DNA from: Paludibacter sp.
GTDB taxonomy: Bacteria > Bacteroidota > Bacteroidia > Bacteroidales > Paludibacteraceae
Length of the DNA: 64,000 bases
NCBI GenBank assembly: GCA_028710415.1
Contig: JAQTUE010000010.1
Location: 62,001 to 126,000 of the forward strand
Direction: 5' to 3'
Part shown: piece by piece, positions 28,601 through 37,326 of the stretch
How positions within the stretch are numbered: position 1 is the stretch's first letter
Layout: each line of letters begins with the position of its first letter
Made by a program: the position numbers and the translations under genes
The notes under the pieces: model-generated
Databases searched by the model: none
What the model was told of the DNA's origin: nothing
Seen by the model: only the letters and a program-made list of their open reading frames with translations

Positions 28601-30077
28601 TTATTGTCCCGTTTTTAGTACCTACCCAGATCCAGTTATTCTTATCCTGGAAGATCGACCGTACTTCGTTGCTGGCAGATGTTGATTCTTTTGGAAGAGG
28701 TTTGTAGAAATTGAAGGGCGACTTGCTGAATACGACTTTTTCAATTCCATGCGTATAGGGGCAAAGCCAAAGATTCCCCTGGCGATCGGAATAAGCGGAA
28801 TGCATAACATTTGAAAATTTCCGATCGGGTGAATTTGGGTCGTTATAAAACGGTTCCAGTTTATTTGTTATCCGGTTGTAAAGGCTAAAGCCACCTCTAC
28901 GTGGATGCACCCAGGTATTCCCTAATTTATCTTCAATGACAAAAAAGTTAGGGAGCGTTGCATAAGGACTGGAGCTGACCGACTGAATATTAAAGTTGTT
29001 TACTTTCCGTTTAGCCGTTTCAAGATATACCACACTGGGATTGTCGCTCTCGATCCAGATATTATGCATTTTATCCATGTAGCTGGAGAAAAAGTTATTT
29101 GATTTAACGCCGGTATTGTTTTGTCCTGTTGAAATGATCCCATATCCCAGGCTAAAGGATTCATCATTTTTGATACTTGAACCATTCGTTTTATTGAAAG
29201 TTGTAAAAATGTTTTTATTTATATCGTACAGGCAAAAACCGGTTTTATCGCTTAAAATAAAAATCTCATTTGCGTTGATTGATTTAATATCAATGATTTT
29301 TGAAACACAGGGAGTCATGATGCCATCAAACGTTTCCTTACGGTTGTTATAACTCCTGAGTTTTCCATGTTCACCCCCTATCCATATATTATTCCCATTT
29401 TCCATAATCGAAAACAAGCTTCCGGCTTCTTTTTCCTTAAAAAGCTGAACAGGTTTGGAACTGTTTCTTTTAAACAGGTTTAATCCATTTTGTGTGAGGA
29501 CCCAGGTGTTTTTCTTTTTGTCTAAAAAGATTTTATTTACCTTGTTTGAAGTTAATAGCTCATTGTCAGTATTGTAGTGATAAATACTAAGGTTCTGTTC
29601 AACACCTGAGCCCATGATTTTAAAACAACCGTCTTCATCACCGGTTAGCCATATGGAACCATCATTTAAAGTGTAAATGTTTTCAAGACTGACTTTATAG
29701 TTTTTGAACTCTTCGTTACATTGGGGTACCGGCAGAAAAATCTCTGTCTTGGGATCGAACCGGTATACGCGGCCATCATAGGTCTGTATCCAAAGATAAC
29801 CGTAATAATCTTCCTTTATCCTATCGACCCTGTAGTTCTCAATCCCGAAAAGCTGACCGGGATTGCCTTTGTAGGTTTTGAAGTTATAACCGTCGAATTT
29901 ATTCATTCCGTCAAAGGTGCCAAACCACATTTGCCCTTTTTTATCCTGGGTCATGCATAGGACATTGATTTCAGACAGGCCTTCTTTTACTGAATAATGG
30001 GAGAATTGGGTATAGGTGCCGGCAATAAGGGAAAATTGAATAGAGAACCAGGCGAGTAAAAAGAGTGTTTTTTTCAT
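25602..30077 (-). CDS. Hybrid two-component system regulator (HTCS) of the pectin locus
   Basis: A 1491-residue membrane sensor-regulator. After a signal peptide (to about LIAGT) comes a periplasmic region of two seven-bladed propellers made of repeated motifs such as KKGQMWFGTFDGMNKFDG, WVATYGGGINLL and GNIWFSTQTGIVKFSP. A Y_Y_Y domain follows (about 835-915, YKLEGFEKEWNYV), then one membrane segment (about 920-945). Cytoplasmic parts are HisKA with phospho-acceptor His 975 in DISHELRTPLT, a HATPase domain (DSGIGMNKDRL, STGIGLSLTKELV), a receiver with Asp 1282 in LIITDLMMPE, and a C-terminal AraC-type HTH (about 1385-1485). Family knowledge: HTCS proteins bind oligosaccharides in the periplasm and activate neighbouring polysaccharide-utilisation genes. 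It lies between two blocks of pectin genes and faces away from the GH28 operon. All catalytic motifs are intact. Confidence 0.96.
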   Translation of the reverse strand: MKKTLFLLAWFSIQFSLIAGTYTQFSHYSVKEGLSEINVLCMTQDKKGQMWFGTFDGMNKFDGYNFKTYKGNPGQLFGIENYRVDRIKEDYYGYLWIQTYDGRVYRFDPKTEIFLPVPQCNEEFKNYKVSLENIYTLNDGSIWLTGDEDGCFKIMGSGVEQNLSIYHYNTDNELLTSNKVNKIFLDKKKNTWVLTQNGLNLFKRNSSKPVQLFKEKEAGSLFSIMENGNNIWIGGEHGKLRSYNNRKETFDGIMTPCVSKIIDIKSINANEIFILSDKTGFCLYDINKNIFTTFNKTNGSSIKNDESFSLGYGIISTGQNNTGVKSNNFFSSYMDKMHNIWIESDNPSVVYLETAKRKVNNFNIQSVSSSPYATLPNFFVIEDKLGNTWVHPRRGGFSLYNRITNKLEPFYNDPNSPDRKFSNVMHSAYSDRQGNLWLCPYTHGIEKVVFSKSPFNFYKPLPKESTSASNEVRSIFQDKNNWIWVGTKNGTITIFDNTMKLIGELGADGSINSSKPLKASIYNISSDMNGTIWLGSKGDGLYKLERNSAGKSIKFKITNYKYNSDDIYSISSNNVYSIFEDHWHRIWVATYGGGINLLENQDGKVRFISFRNKLKNYPINPCSRTRFITEDSKGRMLVGTTGGMIAFNNNKLRPDDISFSRYSHDTKDSKTISGNDVHYILPAKNGKLYLAIFGGGLNVLNQEFNLKKKPEFKSFMENTGAPSNVIFTLKEDPKGNIWFSTQTGIVKFSPNTEQFDSYYPLNNDTYSFIEATVCYTRQGELAYGTTEGLVMFNPLKANKSNFAPKIILTQLQLFNKTMEVGVTGSPLMNVIDETSILELKHEQNIFSISFAALDYADPLNIQYAYKLEGFEKEWNYVHNQRIATYTNIPKGKYVFRVKSTNAEGVWVNNERSVIIEKLPSFWESIWGTLFYILLFLGLTGLTAYILFTIFRLKTDVEVEHRITNLKLRFFTDISHELRTPLTLIASPVENILRNENLSDSAKEQLSLVQRNTDRMLRLINQILDFRKIQNNKMKLLIEDIHTGSFVSDICQSFSKLAEERNIKFRISDESNNAILWVDKDKFEKIIYNLLSNAFKFTATGNSIEVLVLEVADTVNISVKDSGIGMNKDRLKLLFKRFESMTGQNLSFQQSTGIGLSLTKELVELHHAQIEVESEAGIGSEFKVLFLKGHAHYSDNEEFRIQDSKADDKNIKADESVEEEFIREPVEPVTKEQQTILIVEDNAELRTFLKTVLKNKYEILEAENGIEALVLIKSMIPDLIITDLMMPEMNGLELAKAVKEDIQISHIPLVLLTAKTDMESKLEALQQGADDYITKPFSSAYLEARIENLLKLRKQLQELYRSSITSGVISPTKPNVVSQDDLFIQRIMKYIEENIDKSELTIEDIALYIGFSRSAFFKKLKSLTGLAPIEFLKEVRIQRAAQLIESGEYNFSEITYMVGINDPRYFSRCFKQKFGVSPREYKDKCSDLPVSE

Positions 30078-30852
30078 TTTTATGATATTTCCGTGACTTT
30101 AGATTTTATATAGGTATCAAATTTTAAGCTATTATTTTACTATTTGCATACAAAAATGAATATGGCTCCATAATATTTAACAATCAGCATGTTAAAATCT
30201 AATACATTCATACTTCAACAAAGATAATCAATTCCACAATGTTTCGGCATGGATTCAATATTAAAAATACCCAATGATCAAACGTTCGAATTATTGACTG
30301 AATTTCAGGCACGAAATCTGATTCAATTAACCTGTAACATCATGATACCAGTCTTTATATCATCTATGTAGGGAGTCAAACTTACCGAGCTTTCATCTAT
30401 AGTTTTGAATAAGTAATAGTCTTTCATTTGTCCAATGATTAAAGTAAGACTTCGGAAAATATACTCAAAATATAAACAGGTAAATTCTTTTATAAACCGT
30501 GAATGCAATAGTGTGCAACAAAATTAGAACAGTTTCGTGTAAAATAGTTTTTGACATACGCGTTTTATCAAAATCTCCTCATAAAAAATCAATTTTTCTA
30601 CGTTCTGAAAATAAAAATACGCCAATTTTGCAAATGAATTTTAAGTTTAGTGAAAGGTATTTTTGAGAACCCACTTCACAGGTAAATTCATAGTATAAAA
30701 AGAGTGAAAAAACAGGCACTCACAGTAAGATGAATACAACACTTTTTGAGTATATCATTGGGTATGTATTGATTTGAGATAAATGATTACTGAAGAATGA
30801 AAATTTGAATTTTAAAAGTACAAAGCTTATTAAATAAATAATAAATTACAAA
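30078..30852. promoter_or_regulatory. Divergent regulatory region between HTCS and the GH28 operon
   Basis: This A+T-rich stretch of 775 bp contains no credible gene. Because the HTCS gene reads left and the GH28-GH43 operon reads right, it must hold both promoters and probably an HTCS operator. I could not find a clean TAnnTTTG with TTTG pair; the region around 30600-30640 (AATACGCCAATTTTGC) is the closest for the rightward operon. Confidence 0.4.
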
Positions 30853-32532
30853 ATGAAAGGCTTAAGAAAGATTGTTGTTGTCGGTTGTTTAGTGTTTTTG
30901 GGCTCGAATGCCCTGTTTTCCGGTAATTCGAAATACGATTACCTTTACCAGGATCTGGCATTTACCATGAAAAAAGTTCAGGTGCCGGAGTTTCCATCCA
31001 CGGAAGTTACGTTGAGTGAGTACGGGGGTGTAGGAGATGGAGTCACATTAAATACAGTTGCATTTAAAAAAGCGATTCAAGCACTTTCGGAGAAGGGTGG
31101 CGGAAAATTGGTGGTTCCTGCAGGTATTTGGTTTACCGGACCTATTGAGTTGAAATCAAATATCAACTTAAACCTTGAAAAAGGATCTGTGATCTTATTT
31201 TCACCGGACTTTGAATTATATCCGTTAGTTAATATCGTATTCGAAGGGTTGGATACCCGTCGTTGCCAGTCCCCGATAAGTGGAAAAAATCTTGAAAATG
31301 TGGCTATAACCGGTGAAGGTTCTATCAATGGTTCCGGTCAGGCATGGCGACCTTTGAAAAAAGGAAAAGTTACGGATTCGAAATGGAAAGAACTGACAAA
31401 ATCGGGTGGGGTATTCAAAGAAAAAGATTATTGGTTTCCTTCGGCCAAATCATTGAAGGGTCAGTTAATGAGTGATATGAATGTTCCCAATGGACATCTT
31501 ACCGCAAACGAGTGGAATGATATAAAAGATTTCCTGAGGCCGGTAATGATTAGTTTTGTGGGATGTAAAAATGTAATGCTTCAAGGCGTCTTGTTTGAGA
31601 ATTCACCCAGTTGGAACATTCACCCATTGATGTGTGAGAATGTAATTATCGATCATGTGTTTGCACGTAATCCGGAATATGCCCAGAATGGCGATGGCCT
31701 TGATATTGAATCCTGTAAAAATGTGTTGGTAGTAAACAGTACGTTCGATGTTGGGGATGATGGTATCTGTATTAAATCGGGTAAAGACAAAGAAGGTCGT
31801 GAACGTGCCCGTTCTACAGAAAATGTGATCGTTGATAATTGCAAGGTATTTCAGGGTCATGGTGGTTTTGTAGTAGGTAGTGAGATGTCAGGAAGTGTGA
31901 GGAATATCTCGGTTTCAAACTGTGAGTTTTTAGGAACCGATGTAGGAATTCGCTTTAAAAGTAACCGGGGCAGGGGAGGAGTTGTTGAAAATATTTATAT
32001 CAGCAATATCTACATGCTCAACATTACTACCGATTCATTCTTATTCGACCTGTATTATGGTGGAAAATCTGCCTCCGAATCACTGGCTGATAATATCTCC
32101 GGTACTATAGAACAGAAAGTGATCCCTATAACCGAAGAAACACCTTGTTTCAGGAATATCTATGTTAAGAATCTTGTTTCGCGGAATGCACGTCGGGCCA
32201 TGTTCTTCAATGGTCTTCCGGAAATGAATATATCAAATATTAATCTTGAAAATGCAATTATTACTTCACAATACGGAGCTGAACTGGTGGAGTCGGATGG
32301 AGTTAAATTCAACAACGTCAATATTATCCCCACACAGGGTGCTGCTTTCATTTTGAAAAATGTGAAGAATTTCTCGGCAACGAATTTAAAATATCCGGTA
32401 GGATTGCAACAACCTTTTAATATTAACGGGGTAAAAACCAAAAATATTAAGTTGCCGGTAACCTCTGATAAAAAGAATCTTATTTTGTGTTCAGAGAAAA
32501 TTGACACGAAGGAAATAAAGTTTTTGAATTAA
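30853..32532 (+). CDS. GH28 polygalacturonase, probably exo-acting, periplasmic
   Basis: A 559-residue protein with an N-terminal signal sequence (to about LFSGN). GH28 motifs are NGDGLDIESC (Asp 281 and Asp 284), VGDDGICIKSGKD (Asp 302 and Asp 303), FQGHGGFVVGSEMSG (His 336) and GIRFKSNRGRGG. Compared with the endo-like GH28 at 14405, it has a long insert between the first strands and the catalytic blocks (about residues 165-225, including KEKDYWFPSAKS). Such inserts are usual in exo-polygalacturonases and rhamnogalacturonan-type GH28 enzymes of Bacteroides. No T9SS tail. First gene of a tightly spaced operon (gaps 47, 67, 24, 36 and 27 bp) running to the GH43 gene. Confidence 0.92.
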   Translation: MKGLRKIVVVGCLVFLGSNALFSGNSKYDYLYQDLAFTMKKVQVPEFPSTEVTLSEYGGVGDGVTLNTVAFKKAIQALSEKGGGKLVVPAGIWFTGPIELKSNINLNLEKGSVILFSPDFELYPLVNIVFEGLDTRRCQSPISGKNLENVAITGEGSINGSGQAWRPLKKGKVTDSKWKELTKSGGVFKEKDYWFPSAKSLKGQLMSDMNVPNGHLTANEWNDIKDFLRPVMISFVGCKNVMLQGVLFENSPSWNIHPLMCENVIIDHVFARNPEYAQNGDGLDIESCKNVLVVNSTFDVGDDGICIKSGKDKEGRERARSTENVIVDNCKVFQGHGGFVVGSEMSGSVRNISVSNCEFLGTDVGIRFKSNRGRGGVVENIYISNIYMLNITTDSFLFDLYYGGKSASESLADNISGTIEQKVIPITEETPCFRNIYVKNLVSRNARRAMFFNGLPEMNISNINLENAIITSQYGAELVESDGVKFNNVNIIPTQGAAFILKNVKNFSATNLKYPVGLQQPFNINGVKTKNIKLPVTSDKKNLILCSEKIDTKEIKFLN

Positions 32533-32551
32533 AACTTCGTAAATCAATTTG

Positions 32552-32559
32552 TATCTTTG
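32552..32559 (+). promoter_or_regulatory. Possible internal -7 box before GH105
   Basis: TATCTTTG matches TAnnTTTG and lies 20 bp before the GH105 start. A TTTG at 32523 is 25 bp upstream, longer than the usual 19-21 bp, so this is a weak internal promoter at best. Confidence 0.3.
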
Positions 32560-32579
32560 TACCTTAAAAACAATAGAAT

Positions 32580-33755
32580 ATGAAAATTACAAAGATTAAA
32601 ACAATCCTTCTTGGCCTGATTTTGATGCTCCCTGTGTTGGTATCGGCAGTAAAACCCTATTCAGCCTGGATGGCAGATTCAGAAATGAAGCGTTTCCCGG
32701 AGAGCTGGATGACTGATTTTTCAAAGAAACTGAAATGGGATTATTGCAATGGCCTTGAACTTCAGGCAATCTATCAGGTGTGGAAGACGACAGCTAATCC
32801 ACGCTATTTTAATTATGTGAAGAGCTATGCCGATACGATTATCAGCCAGAATGGTACGATTACGGGCTATAAAGCGGAAGATTACAACCTGGACAAACTG
32901 AATTCCGGAAAGATATTGTTCGACCTGTATGCCAAGACAAAGGAACCAAAGCTGAAACTGGCCATGGATATCCTTCGTAACCAGATTAAAAACCAGCCAC
33001 GCACCAGCGATGGTGGATTCTGGCACAAGAAGATTTATACAAACCAGATGTGGTTGGATGGCATTTATATGGCTTCCCCATATCTGGCAGAATATGGTTA
33101 CCGGTTCGGAGAAAAAGAATTGTTTGACGAAGCAGCGCATCAGATCCTGACGGTTGCAAAACACACCTTTGACCCCAAGACAGGTTTGTATTACCATGGA
33201 TGGGATGAAAGCCACAAGCAACGTTGGTCGGACCCGAAGACAGGTACTTCGCCAAATTTCTGGTCACGAAGCATGGGTTGGTATATGATGGCCATGGTGG
33301 ATGTCCTTGATTATTTACCGAAAGATCATCCAAAACGTGCTGAAATTATCAATACTCTGAAGAATTTAAGTGTTTCACTGGATAAATACAGGGATCCTGC
33401 AACCGGAATGTGGTTCCAGGTTACCGATAAAGTGAGTGAAAAAGGGAACTATGTTGAATCTTCCGGTTCGGCCATGTTTATATATACTTATATAAAAGGT
33501 GCACAGAAAGGGTATTTGCCAAAATCGTTTGAAGAAAAAGGAAAGAAAGCATACGACCAGTTTGTAAAACAATTTATACGTGAAAATCGTGATGGAACAA
33601 TTTCACTGACCGATGCCTGCTCGGTAGCAGGATTGGGAGGTGAACCAAGGTATCGTGATGGTAGTTTCGGGTATTATATTTCGGAACCTAAACGGGATAA
33701 TGACCCCAAAGCTGTGGCACCATTTATCATGATGAGTGTGTTGTTGAAAAAATAA
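32580..33755 (+). CDS. GH105 unsaturated rhamnogalacturonyl/galacturonyl hydrolase
   Basis: A 391-residue protein with a signal peptide to about VSAVK. The (alpha/alpha)6-barrel family signatures are WDYCNGLELQAIYQVW, NLDKLNSGKILFDLY, NQMWLDGIYMASPYLAEY with the catalytic Asp 160, YHGWDES, FWSRSMGWYMMAMVDVLDY, and SSGSAMFIYTYIKGA. GH105 enzymes hydrate the 4,5-unsaturated uronic acid left by pectate and rhamnogalacturonan lyases, releasing it from oligosaccharides. They therefore act after the PL1 and PL10 lyases encoded here. The length is usual for the family. The signal peptide places it in the periplasm rather than the cytosol. It is the second gene of the GH28-GH43 operon. Confidence 0.95.
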   Translation: MKITKIKTILLGLILMLPVLVSAVKPYSAWMADSEMKRFPESWMTDFSKKLKWDYCNGLELQAIYQVWKTTANPRYFNYVKSYADTIISQNGTITGYKAEDYNLDKLNSGKILFDLYAKTKEPKLKLAMDILRNQIKNQPRTSDGGFWHKKIYTNQMWLDGIYMASPYLAEYGYRFGEKELFDEAAHQILTVAKHTFDPKTGLYYHGWDESHKQRWSDPKTGTSPNFWSRSMGWYMMAMVDVLDYLPKDHPKRAEIINTLKNLSVSLDKYRDPATGMWFQVTDKVSEKGNYVESSGSAMFIYTYIKGAQKGYLPKSFEEKGKKAYDQFVKQFIRENRDGTISLTDACSVAGLGGEPRYRDGSFGYYISEPKRDNDPKAVAPFIMMSVLLKK

Positions 33756-33822
33756 CAAGATCATATCGCAATTTTCAATCGCGAGACCCCGGTACTCAAT
33801 GAGGTACTTTGAAAAAAAACAT

Positions 33823-35532
33823 ATGAGAAAATTCGCAACATTAATTGTTTTCCTGACAGGATTTGTGGGAATATTTGCCCAGACTCCTGCATTTCCAAGT
33901 GCAGAAGGGGATGGCATGTATACTACAGGTGGGCGTGGTGGTCAGATAGTTTATGTTACCAAACTGACCGATGATGGTTCTGCCGGAACATTGAGATGGG
34001 CTATTAATTTAACTGGTGCGCGAATTATCATGTTTAAGGTAGCCGGGCTTATTCCGCTGACTTCCGAATTAAGAATCAAGAACGGAAACCTGACCATTGC
34101 AGGCCAGAGTGCACCGGGTGATGGAATATGTATAAAGAACTATCCGGTGGTATTGCAGGGCAGTAATATCATTGTCCGTTACATGCGTTTCCGGATGGGG
34201 GATGAAGCTGCCGAAGCCGATAAACTTGCCGGAAACATTGCCTATGGCTGGGATGGTGCCGATGCCATCTGGGGACGTGATATGACTAATGTGATCCTTG
34301 ATCATTGTTCAATGAGCTGGAATATTGACGAATGTTCATCATTTTACGATAATAAAAAGTTTACCATGCAGTGGTGTGTGATGGCCGAAAGCATGCGAAA
34401 CTCAGTCCATTCAAAAGGAGCCCATGGCTATGGAGGTATTTGGGGCGGGGAACCTGCCACTTTTCATCATATCCTGCTGGCATTCCACGATAGCCGCAAC
34501 CCACGTTTTTGCGGGAGCCGTTATACAAACAGCCCCACTACAGAACTGGTCAATTTCTGCAATAATGTGATCTACGACTGGGGAGGGAATACAGGATACG
34601 CCGGTGAAGGTGGTTCGTACAATATGATCAACAACTATTACCGTTCAGGTCCGGCACGCAGTACAGGAAGTGTGAGTTACCGTATTTTCAGTCCCAATCC
34701 TGACGATGGTTCGAATAGCCAGCCATTGGGTACCTGGGGAAAGTTCTACCTGAATGGAAATGTAATGCGAAATTACGCTCCGGTAACCCAGGATAACTGG
34801 TTGGGTTTTCAGCCTGTAAGTCTTGGAACTAAACCCATTTCTGAACTGAAATCCTCCATCCCATTTTTCACTCCAACTTTAACTATCCAACTGGCAGATT
34901 CTGCTTTCCGGTGTGTTACTTCGTATGCAGGGGCCAGCCTGAAACGCGATGCCGTGGATACCCGGATCATGAATAATGTGTTGAACGGTACCGTTAGTTG
35001 TGTGGCTGGAAGCAACGGCAGTACCGGTGGATTTATCGATTCACAGAAAGATGTGGGTGGCTGGCCCGTATATACCTACGATTCAACAACTGTACCGATT
35101 GATACTGATGGAGATGGTATGCCGGACAGTTGGGAAACCTTACATGGACTGAACCCTGCAAGCCCTGCTGATGGAACCACCACAACCCTGGATGGGAAAT
35201 ATACCAATGTCGAGATTTATCTGAATGAACTGGCAAAACCGATTACTGATATCCAGACAGGAGCCCCGCTATCCGGATTCTTTAGTCCTGCAGATACAAA
35301 CCCCGCTAAGCTATCAGCTGTTTATCACCCTCAATCAAAACAGTTGGAGATAACATCAGCAGTATCAATCAAGAATATTTCACTTCGTGATGTATCCGGA
35401 AAATTGGTCCGGGACATTACCTGCAAGGATCAAAAAGTATCGATCGATGTATCCGGTGTCCTGTATTCGATTTATATCCTTACCGCAATTACCACTGATT
35501 CTAAAATATCAACTCTTAAAATAGGACTTTAA
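33823..35532 (+). CDS. PL1 pectate lyase with T9SS sorting domain
   Basis: I chose ATG 33823 over the in-frame ATG 33799 because it gives a clean signal peptide ending IFAQT. The 569-residue protein has the PL1 beta-helix (about 25-400), with GGRGGQIVYVTKLTDDG at its start, then LTIAGQSAPGDGICIKNYP, IIVRYMRFRMGD, VILDHCSMSWNIDECSS and HDSRNPRFCGS. Conserved Asp, Arg and His residues in these blocks fit calcium-dependent beta-elimination of polygalacturonate. A short calcium-binding stretch DTDGDGMPDSWETLHGL (about 430) follows, and the end (ISLRDVSGKLVRDI, YSIYILTAI) resembles a T9SS type A domain. The cell surface is the likely location. It is third in the operon. Confidence 0.92.
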   Translation: MRKFATLIVFLTGFVGIFAQTPAFPSAEGDGMYTTGGRGGQIVYVTKLTDDGSAGTLRWAINLTGARIIMFKVAGLIPLTSELRIKNGNLTIAGQSAPGDGICIKNYPVVLQGSNIIVRYMRFRMGDEAAEADKLAGNIAYGWDGADAIWGRDMTNVILDHCSMSWNIDECSSFYDNKKFTMQWCVMAESMRNSVHSKGAHGYGGIWGGEPATFHHILLAFHDSRNPRFCGSRYTNSPTTELVNFCNNVIYDWGGNTGYAGEGGSYNMINNYYRSGPARSTGSVSYRIFSPNPDDGSNSQPLGTWGKFYLNGNVMRNYAPVTQDNWLGFQPVSLGTKPISELKSSIPFFTPTLTIQLADSAFRCVTSYAGASLKRDAVDTRIMNNVLNGTVSCVAGSNGSTGGFIDSQKDVGGWPVYTYDSTTVPIDTDGDGMPDSWETLHGLNPASPADGTTTTLDGKYTNVEIYLNELAKPITDIQTGAPLSGFFSPADTNPAKLSAVYHPQSKQLEITSAVSIKNISLRDVSGKLVRDITCKDQKVSIDVSGVLYSIYILTAITTDSKISTLKIGL

Positions 35533-35556
35533 AGTTCGAACTTATCATTTTAAAAC

Positions 35557-36501
35557 ATGAAGAAATTAGTAATCTTGTATTTTGTATTGATTAGCCTTGG
35601 TGCTTATGCCCAACAACAAAACTATATCGTAGTAGACCGGAATGGTACCGGTAACTTCAGGAATATCCAACAGGCAATTGATTCTGTCAGGGCTTTTAAT
35701 CCGGCAGGAACAGTGACCATCTTTATCAAAAAAGGTGTTTATAAAGAGAAACTTGAAATTCCGACCCATATCTGTAACGTCAGGTTGATCGGTGAGGACA
35801 GGGATAAAACCATTATCAACTACGACGATCATGCCAACATCCGAAAGATGGGTACTTTTAAAACCTATACCCTGAAAATTTGTGGTAATGATATACGCCT
35901 TGAGAACCTTACAGTTGAGAATTCGGCAGCCCAGCTGGGACAAGCCGTTGCACTTCATGTAGAAGGGGATCGGGTTGTTTTTGTGAATTGCCGTTTCCTG
36001 GGTAACCAGGACACCATTTATACAGGAAAAGAAAATGCCAGGCAGTATTTCGAGAACTGTTATATTGAAGGTACTACCGATTTTATATTTGGTCCTTCAA
36101 CAGCCTGGTTTGACGGATGTACCATTTACTGCAAGCGAAACTCGTATATCACGGCAGCCAGTACTCCTGAGAATATCCCGGTTGGGTATGTATTTAATAA
36201 CTGCACGATCCAATTGGGCGATTCGGTGACTGCCATGTACCTGGGCCGTCCGTGGCGGAAGTTTGCCATGACTTTGTATATGAATTGCCGGTTGCCCAAA
36301 GGAATCAGGCCAATCGGCTGGGATAACTGGAAAAACGTGGAGAATGAAAAGACTGCCCGCTACATGGAATACAACAATTCCGGGGATGGTGCTAATACTT
36401 CGGGACGTACCTGGTCGAAAGTATTGACTGCCAAAGAAGCTGCTGCGTATACGGTTGAGAAAGTATTAAAGGGCTTTGATAACTGGAATCCCAAGAAATA
36501 A
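35557..36501 (+). CDS. Pectin methylesterase (CE8), short form
   Basis: A 314-residue single-domain CE8 with a signal peptide ending AYAQQ. Key blocks: VVDRNGTGNFRNIQQAID, IRLENLTVENSAA, FLGNQDTIYTG (first catalytic Asp), IEGTTDFIFGPSTAWF (second Asp) and MYLGRPWRKFA (Arg). It is the third CE8 of the locus and the smallest. The gap to the PL1 gene is 24 bp, and to the acetylesterase 36 bp, so the three are co-transcribed. Removal of methyl groups by CE8 is needed before PL1 and GH28 can act efficiently, which fits the operon order. Periplasmic by its signal peptide alone. Confidence 0.95.
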   Translation: MKKLVILYFVLISLGAYAQQQNYIVVDRNGTGNFRNIQQAIDSVRAFNPAGTVTIFIKKGVYKEKLEIPTHICNVRLIGEDRDKTIINYDDHANIRKMGTFKTYTLKICGNDIRLENLTVENSAAQLGQAVALHVEGDRVVFVNCRFLGNQDTIYTGKENARQYFENCYIEGTTDFIFGPSTAWFDGCTIYCKRNSYITAASTPENIPVGYVFNNCTIQLGDSVTAMYLGRPWRKFAMTLYMNCRLPKGIRPIGWDNWKNVENEKTARYMEYNNSGDGANTSGRTWSKVLTAKEAAAYTVEKVLKGFDNWNPKK

Positions 36502-36537
36502 TTCAGAATTTAGATTTCAAAATTCATAATTAAGAGC

Positions 36538-37299
36538 ATGAAGATTAAATTTATCATCTTGTGTCTGCTTTCATTTTGTATGATACAGGCAAAGACCAGA
36601 ATCTTTACCATCGGTGATTCCACCATGGCCGATTACGATACTGTGAAGTACAGTGGAGATAAGGAACAACGTGGATGGTGCCAATTGTTTCCAACATTAC
36701 TTTCTGATGAAGTAACCCTGATTAATGCTGCTAAAAATGGCAGGAGTTCTAAATCATTCTATAAAGAAGTATGGGTAAAACTTCGTGACCGGATCCAACC
36801 GGGAGACTATGTGTTTATCCAGTTTGGACACAACGACGAGAAACAAAACGGTATGGATACGGATGAAAACGATTCAACCGGACGTGGAACCAATCCATGG
36901 AGCCTCTACCAGAAATACCTGAAACTCTACGTGAATGAAGCCAGGGAAAGGGGAGCTATTCCTGTGTTGTTTACTCCGGTGGTTAGACGCTATTTTAAAG
37001 ACAATAAACTGACTCAAAAAGCACAGCATAACCTGGTGGAGATTGCCTCCGATACAACCTTGAATTATGTAGCTTCGATGAAGAGCGTTGCGAAAAAATT
37101 ATCCGTTCCATTGATTGATATGACGGCTTCCACTAAAAAGCTGGTAGAGTCATATGGGCCGGACAAAGCAAAGAAAGAACTGTTTATCAATACCGATGAT
37201 ACACATTTAAAAGCTGAAGGTGCACGTCAGTTTGCTAAACTGGCAGCTAAGGAGCTGAAAGAAAAAAACATATTGACAAAGTATATCCAATTAAAATAA
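36538..37299 (+). CDS. Rhamnogalacturonan acetylesterase (CE12, SGNH hydrolase)
   Basis: A 253-residue minimal CE12 enzyme with a signal peptide to about IQAKT. SGNH blocks are FTIGDSTMADYD (Ser nucleophile in GDS), AAKNGRSSKSF (Gly/Asn oxyanion region), FIQFGHNDEKQ and the catalytic Asp/His in NTDDTHLKAEGA. It aligns well with the catalytic part of the truncated protein at 1-1731 but has no extra modules and no T9SS tail. Family role: removal of acetyl esters from rhamnogalacturonan I. The pairing of one surface and one periplasmic copy suggests that acetylated fragments are imported and finished inside. Confidence 0.94.
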   Translation: MKIKFIILCLLSFCMIQAKTRIFTIGDSTMADYDTVKYSGDKEQRGWCQLFPTLLSDEVTLINAAKNGRSSKSFYKEVWVKLRDRIQPGDYVFIQFGHNDEKQNGMDTDENDSTGRGTNPWSLYQKYLKLYVNEARERGAIPVLFTPVVRRYFKDNKLTQKAQHNLVEIASDTTLNYVASMKSVAKKLSVPLIDMTASTKKLVESYGPDKAKKELFINTDDTHLKAEGARQFAKLAAKELKEKNILTKYIQLK

Positions 37300-37326
37300 T
37301 ACAAATTTACAAGAACCTGTTTATCC

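Noticed and set aside
33799..33822. Earlier ATG for the PL1 lyase
   Set aside because: It puts a charged segment in front of a good signal peptide.
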